From positions 1-59,411 of IMG/VR virus record IMGVR_UViG_3300031659_000008: a DNA stretch of 59,411 nt. One strand, given 5' to 3'. Positions 58,305 to 59,411 of the stretch are shown here, one piece after another. A model generated the notes under the pieces. That model was not told the DNA's origin, made no database searches, and worked only from the letters and a program-made list of their open reading frames with translations. How positions within the stretch are numbered: the stretch's first letter is position 1; the number at the start of each line of letters is the position of its first letter. Source of the stretch: a virus. The translations under genes were made by a program, and so were the position numbers.

Positions 58305-59411
58305 TTATAAATTTAGTAAATCTTTTCTGAAATGTGACAATGTATAATCTTTTTTCTTAGTTACTGCCTTATATATTTTTTCTTCTATTCCGCCTTTCGA
58401 AAAAATCCAGTACACGTCATTTTTAAGACGTTCCTTGGTGGTCATTCTGTCTTTACTTTGCCAATAACTTGTGGCGCTAAAGTCAATATTGTAATACACC
58501 AAGCATTTAGCCTGACGTAGACTTATACCTTCCCTTCCACTAACTATCTGAAGTGCAATATTTTTGTCAGTTTCTTCAAAGACACTTAGCTCTGTAGTTA
58601 AAGAATCGCCGTAGACGTGTTTTAAGGCCTCTAGCTCCGCTTTAAACTTATAAAAGATACCCACCTTCATTCCTTTAAATCTATCGCGTATAAACCTAGC
58701 TTTTGAATAGTCCAAAACTGATGAATTTCCTCCCTCAAATTTAACAGTTCCCGAATAAATCTGATGTAGTTTCATCATAAGCTTAACGGGAGTGTCCGCT
58801 AATATAATCTCATCCTTACCCTCAACAACTAAATCCTTTTGCAATCTTTTTGCTAGGCTGTAGGTTGACTTTTCCATCTCTACCTTAAGAACCGTCTCTG
58901 TGGTTTGTACCTTAAAACCCGCTTCTTTTTGAGAAAATGCAATAGTGTATGGCTTCATGTCATCTATTATAGATTTAGAGCCATTTGAATAGTCTCGAAT
59001 TCTTAAGCTGTTAATCATTCTTTCAGTTACCCTTACATACTTACCACAAAATTTATAGAAGCTTTTATATTCATTAAAAGGGTTTTTAGGTATACCATAT
59101 ACCTGATGATACATCTGACTGTACGACTCAGGTGTCGGAGTTCCAGAGAGCAGTATAACCTTTGGCTTGCTTTTAATTATTATCATACGCACATCTGTAG
59201 CCCTCTTAGAGGGCTTAGGAAACGCTCCCATGGAGTGAGCCTCATCAAGCACTATAAGGTCAAATTTAATGTCCCCATGAACCTTATGAAGGCTTTCATA
59301 ATTAATCACATGAAGATAGAAGTTAGGGTTTAGCTTATCAAAATCGCTTTCAATAGAGCTTATCGCTTTCTTTTTTGTAACAAACAAAACCTTTTGACTT
59401 CCTATTTTTTT
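58305..59411 (-). CDS. SF2/SNF2-type helicase, C-terminal part (starts at 311)
   Basis: This is the continuation of the gene starting at 311 across the join. Motifs in order: II (IVLDEAHSMG), III (LLSGTPTPES), IV-V (IFYKFKAELEALK, VSGREGISLRQA) and VI (YWQSKDRMTTKERL, the Arg finger). The combined protein is 410 residues, complete and intact. It translocates on double-stranded DNA. A role in replication restart or recombination is likely given the primase and nuclease neighbours. Confidence 0.88.
   Translation of the reverse strand, partial: KKIGSQKVLFVTKKKAISSIESDFDKLNPNFYLHVINYESLHKVHGDIKFDLIVLDEAHSMGAFPKPSKRATDVRMIIIKSKPKVILLSGTPTPESYSQMYHQVYGIPKNPFNEYKSFYKFCGKYVRVTERMINSLRIRDYSNGSKSIIDDMKPYTIAFSQKEAGFKVQTTETVLKVEMEKSTYSLAKRLQKDLVVEGKDEIILADTPVKLMMKLHQIYSGTVKFEGGNSSVLDYSKARFIRDRFKGMKVGIFYKFKAELEALKHVYGDSLTTELSVFEETDKNIALQIVSGREGISLRQAKCLVYYNIDFSATSYWQSKDRMTTKERLKNDVYWIFSKGGIEEKIYKAVTKKKDYTLSHFRKDLLNL
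59227..59411. repeat. Right copy of terminal direct repeat
   Basis: Identical to 1-185 except T at 59284 versus C at 58. It marks the circular overlap, so the unique genome length is about 59,226 bp. Confidence 0.95.

Overview
The window looks like one complete, AT-rich genome of a tailed phage with podovirus-type gene content. The first 185 bases recur as the last 185 (one mismatch, C58 versus T59284), and a helicase gene reads uninterrupted across the join. The molecule is therefore circular, or was circularly assembled, at about 59,226 bp. The host is most likely a member of the Bacteroidetes, probably a marine flavobacterium. Many genes are preceded by the TAnnTTTG promoter element typical of that phylum, SD-like sites are scarce, and the capsid, portal and tail-stabilisation proteins resemble those of crAss-like and Cellulophaga podoviruses. 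No integrase or lysogeny repressor was recognised, and no DNA or RNA polymerase, so replication probably relies on host enzymes.

Layout. The leftward (minus-strand) early half runs from about 9.9 kb down to 1, through the join, and on to 54.9 kb. The 9.9-6.0 kb part is a chain of tiny ORFan genes, many coupled by 4-base ATGA overlaps, which are likely host-takeover factors. At 5.7-3.1 kb lies a recombination/replication set: an orphan DnaA-domain-IV-like protein, a Rad52-like annealing protein, a RecE/YqaJ-like exonuclease and a small protein with an SSB-like acidic tail. A primase-helicase follows, then an SF2/SNF2-type helicase across the join. Beyond it lie two or three small nucleases, a second DnaA-domain-IV-like protein and a metallophosphoesterase. 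A non-coding region (9.9-10.4 kb) with a G-quadruplex motif separates the two directions.

The rightward half starts with two tiny genes, a GroEL/GroES chaperonin pair and a swarm of tiny, mostly lysine-rich proteins (13.9-15.7 kb). Next come fibre and glycine-rich adhesin genes (15.7-20 kb) and a lysis set: M15 peptidase, holin-like protein, and a small lipoprotein that may be a spanin. A large protein that looks like two tandem GroES-like folds and a C2H2 zinc-finger microprotein follow. Packaging and head genes run from TerS and TerL through portal, scaffold and major capsid protein to connectors. A 2167-residue tail-stabilisation protein carries long Pro-Val repeats, and the half ends with three large ejection proteins.

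The most striking locus is 39.1-44.6 kb. Two Pro-Val-rich tail proteins bracket a prolyl-hydroxylase-like dioxygenase, an O-fucosyltransferase-like enzyme, a NodU-type O-carbamoyltransferase and a second dioxygenase. My inference is a virion-modifying pathway that hydroxylates Pro-rich tail proteins and decorates them with a carbamoylated sugar. Other unusual signals are a duplicated TGTCGA-iteron plus (TA)n block in front of the primase and groEL genes, twin terminators bracketing a candidate small RNA, and overlapping divergent promoters on a palindrome at 13.57 kb.
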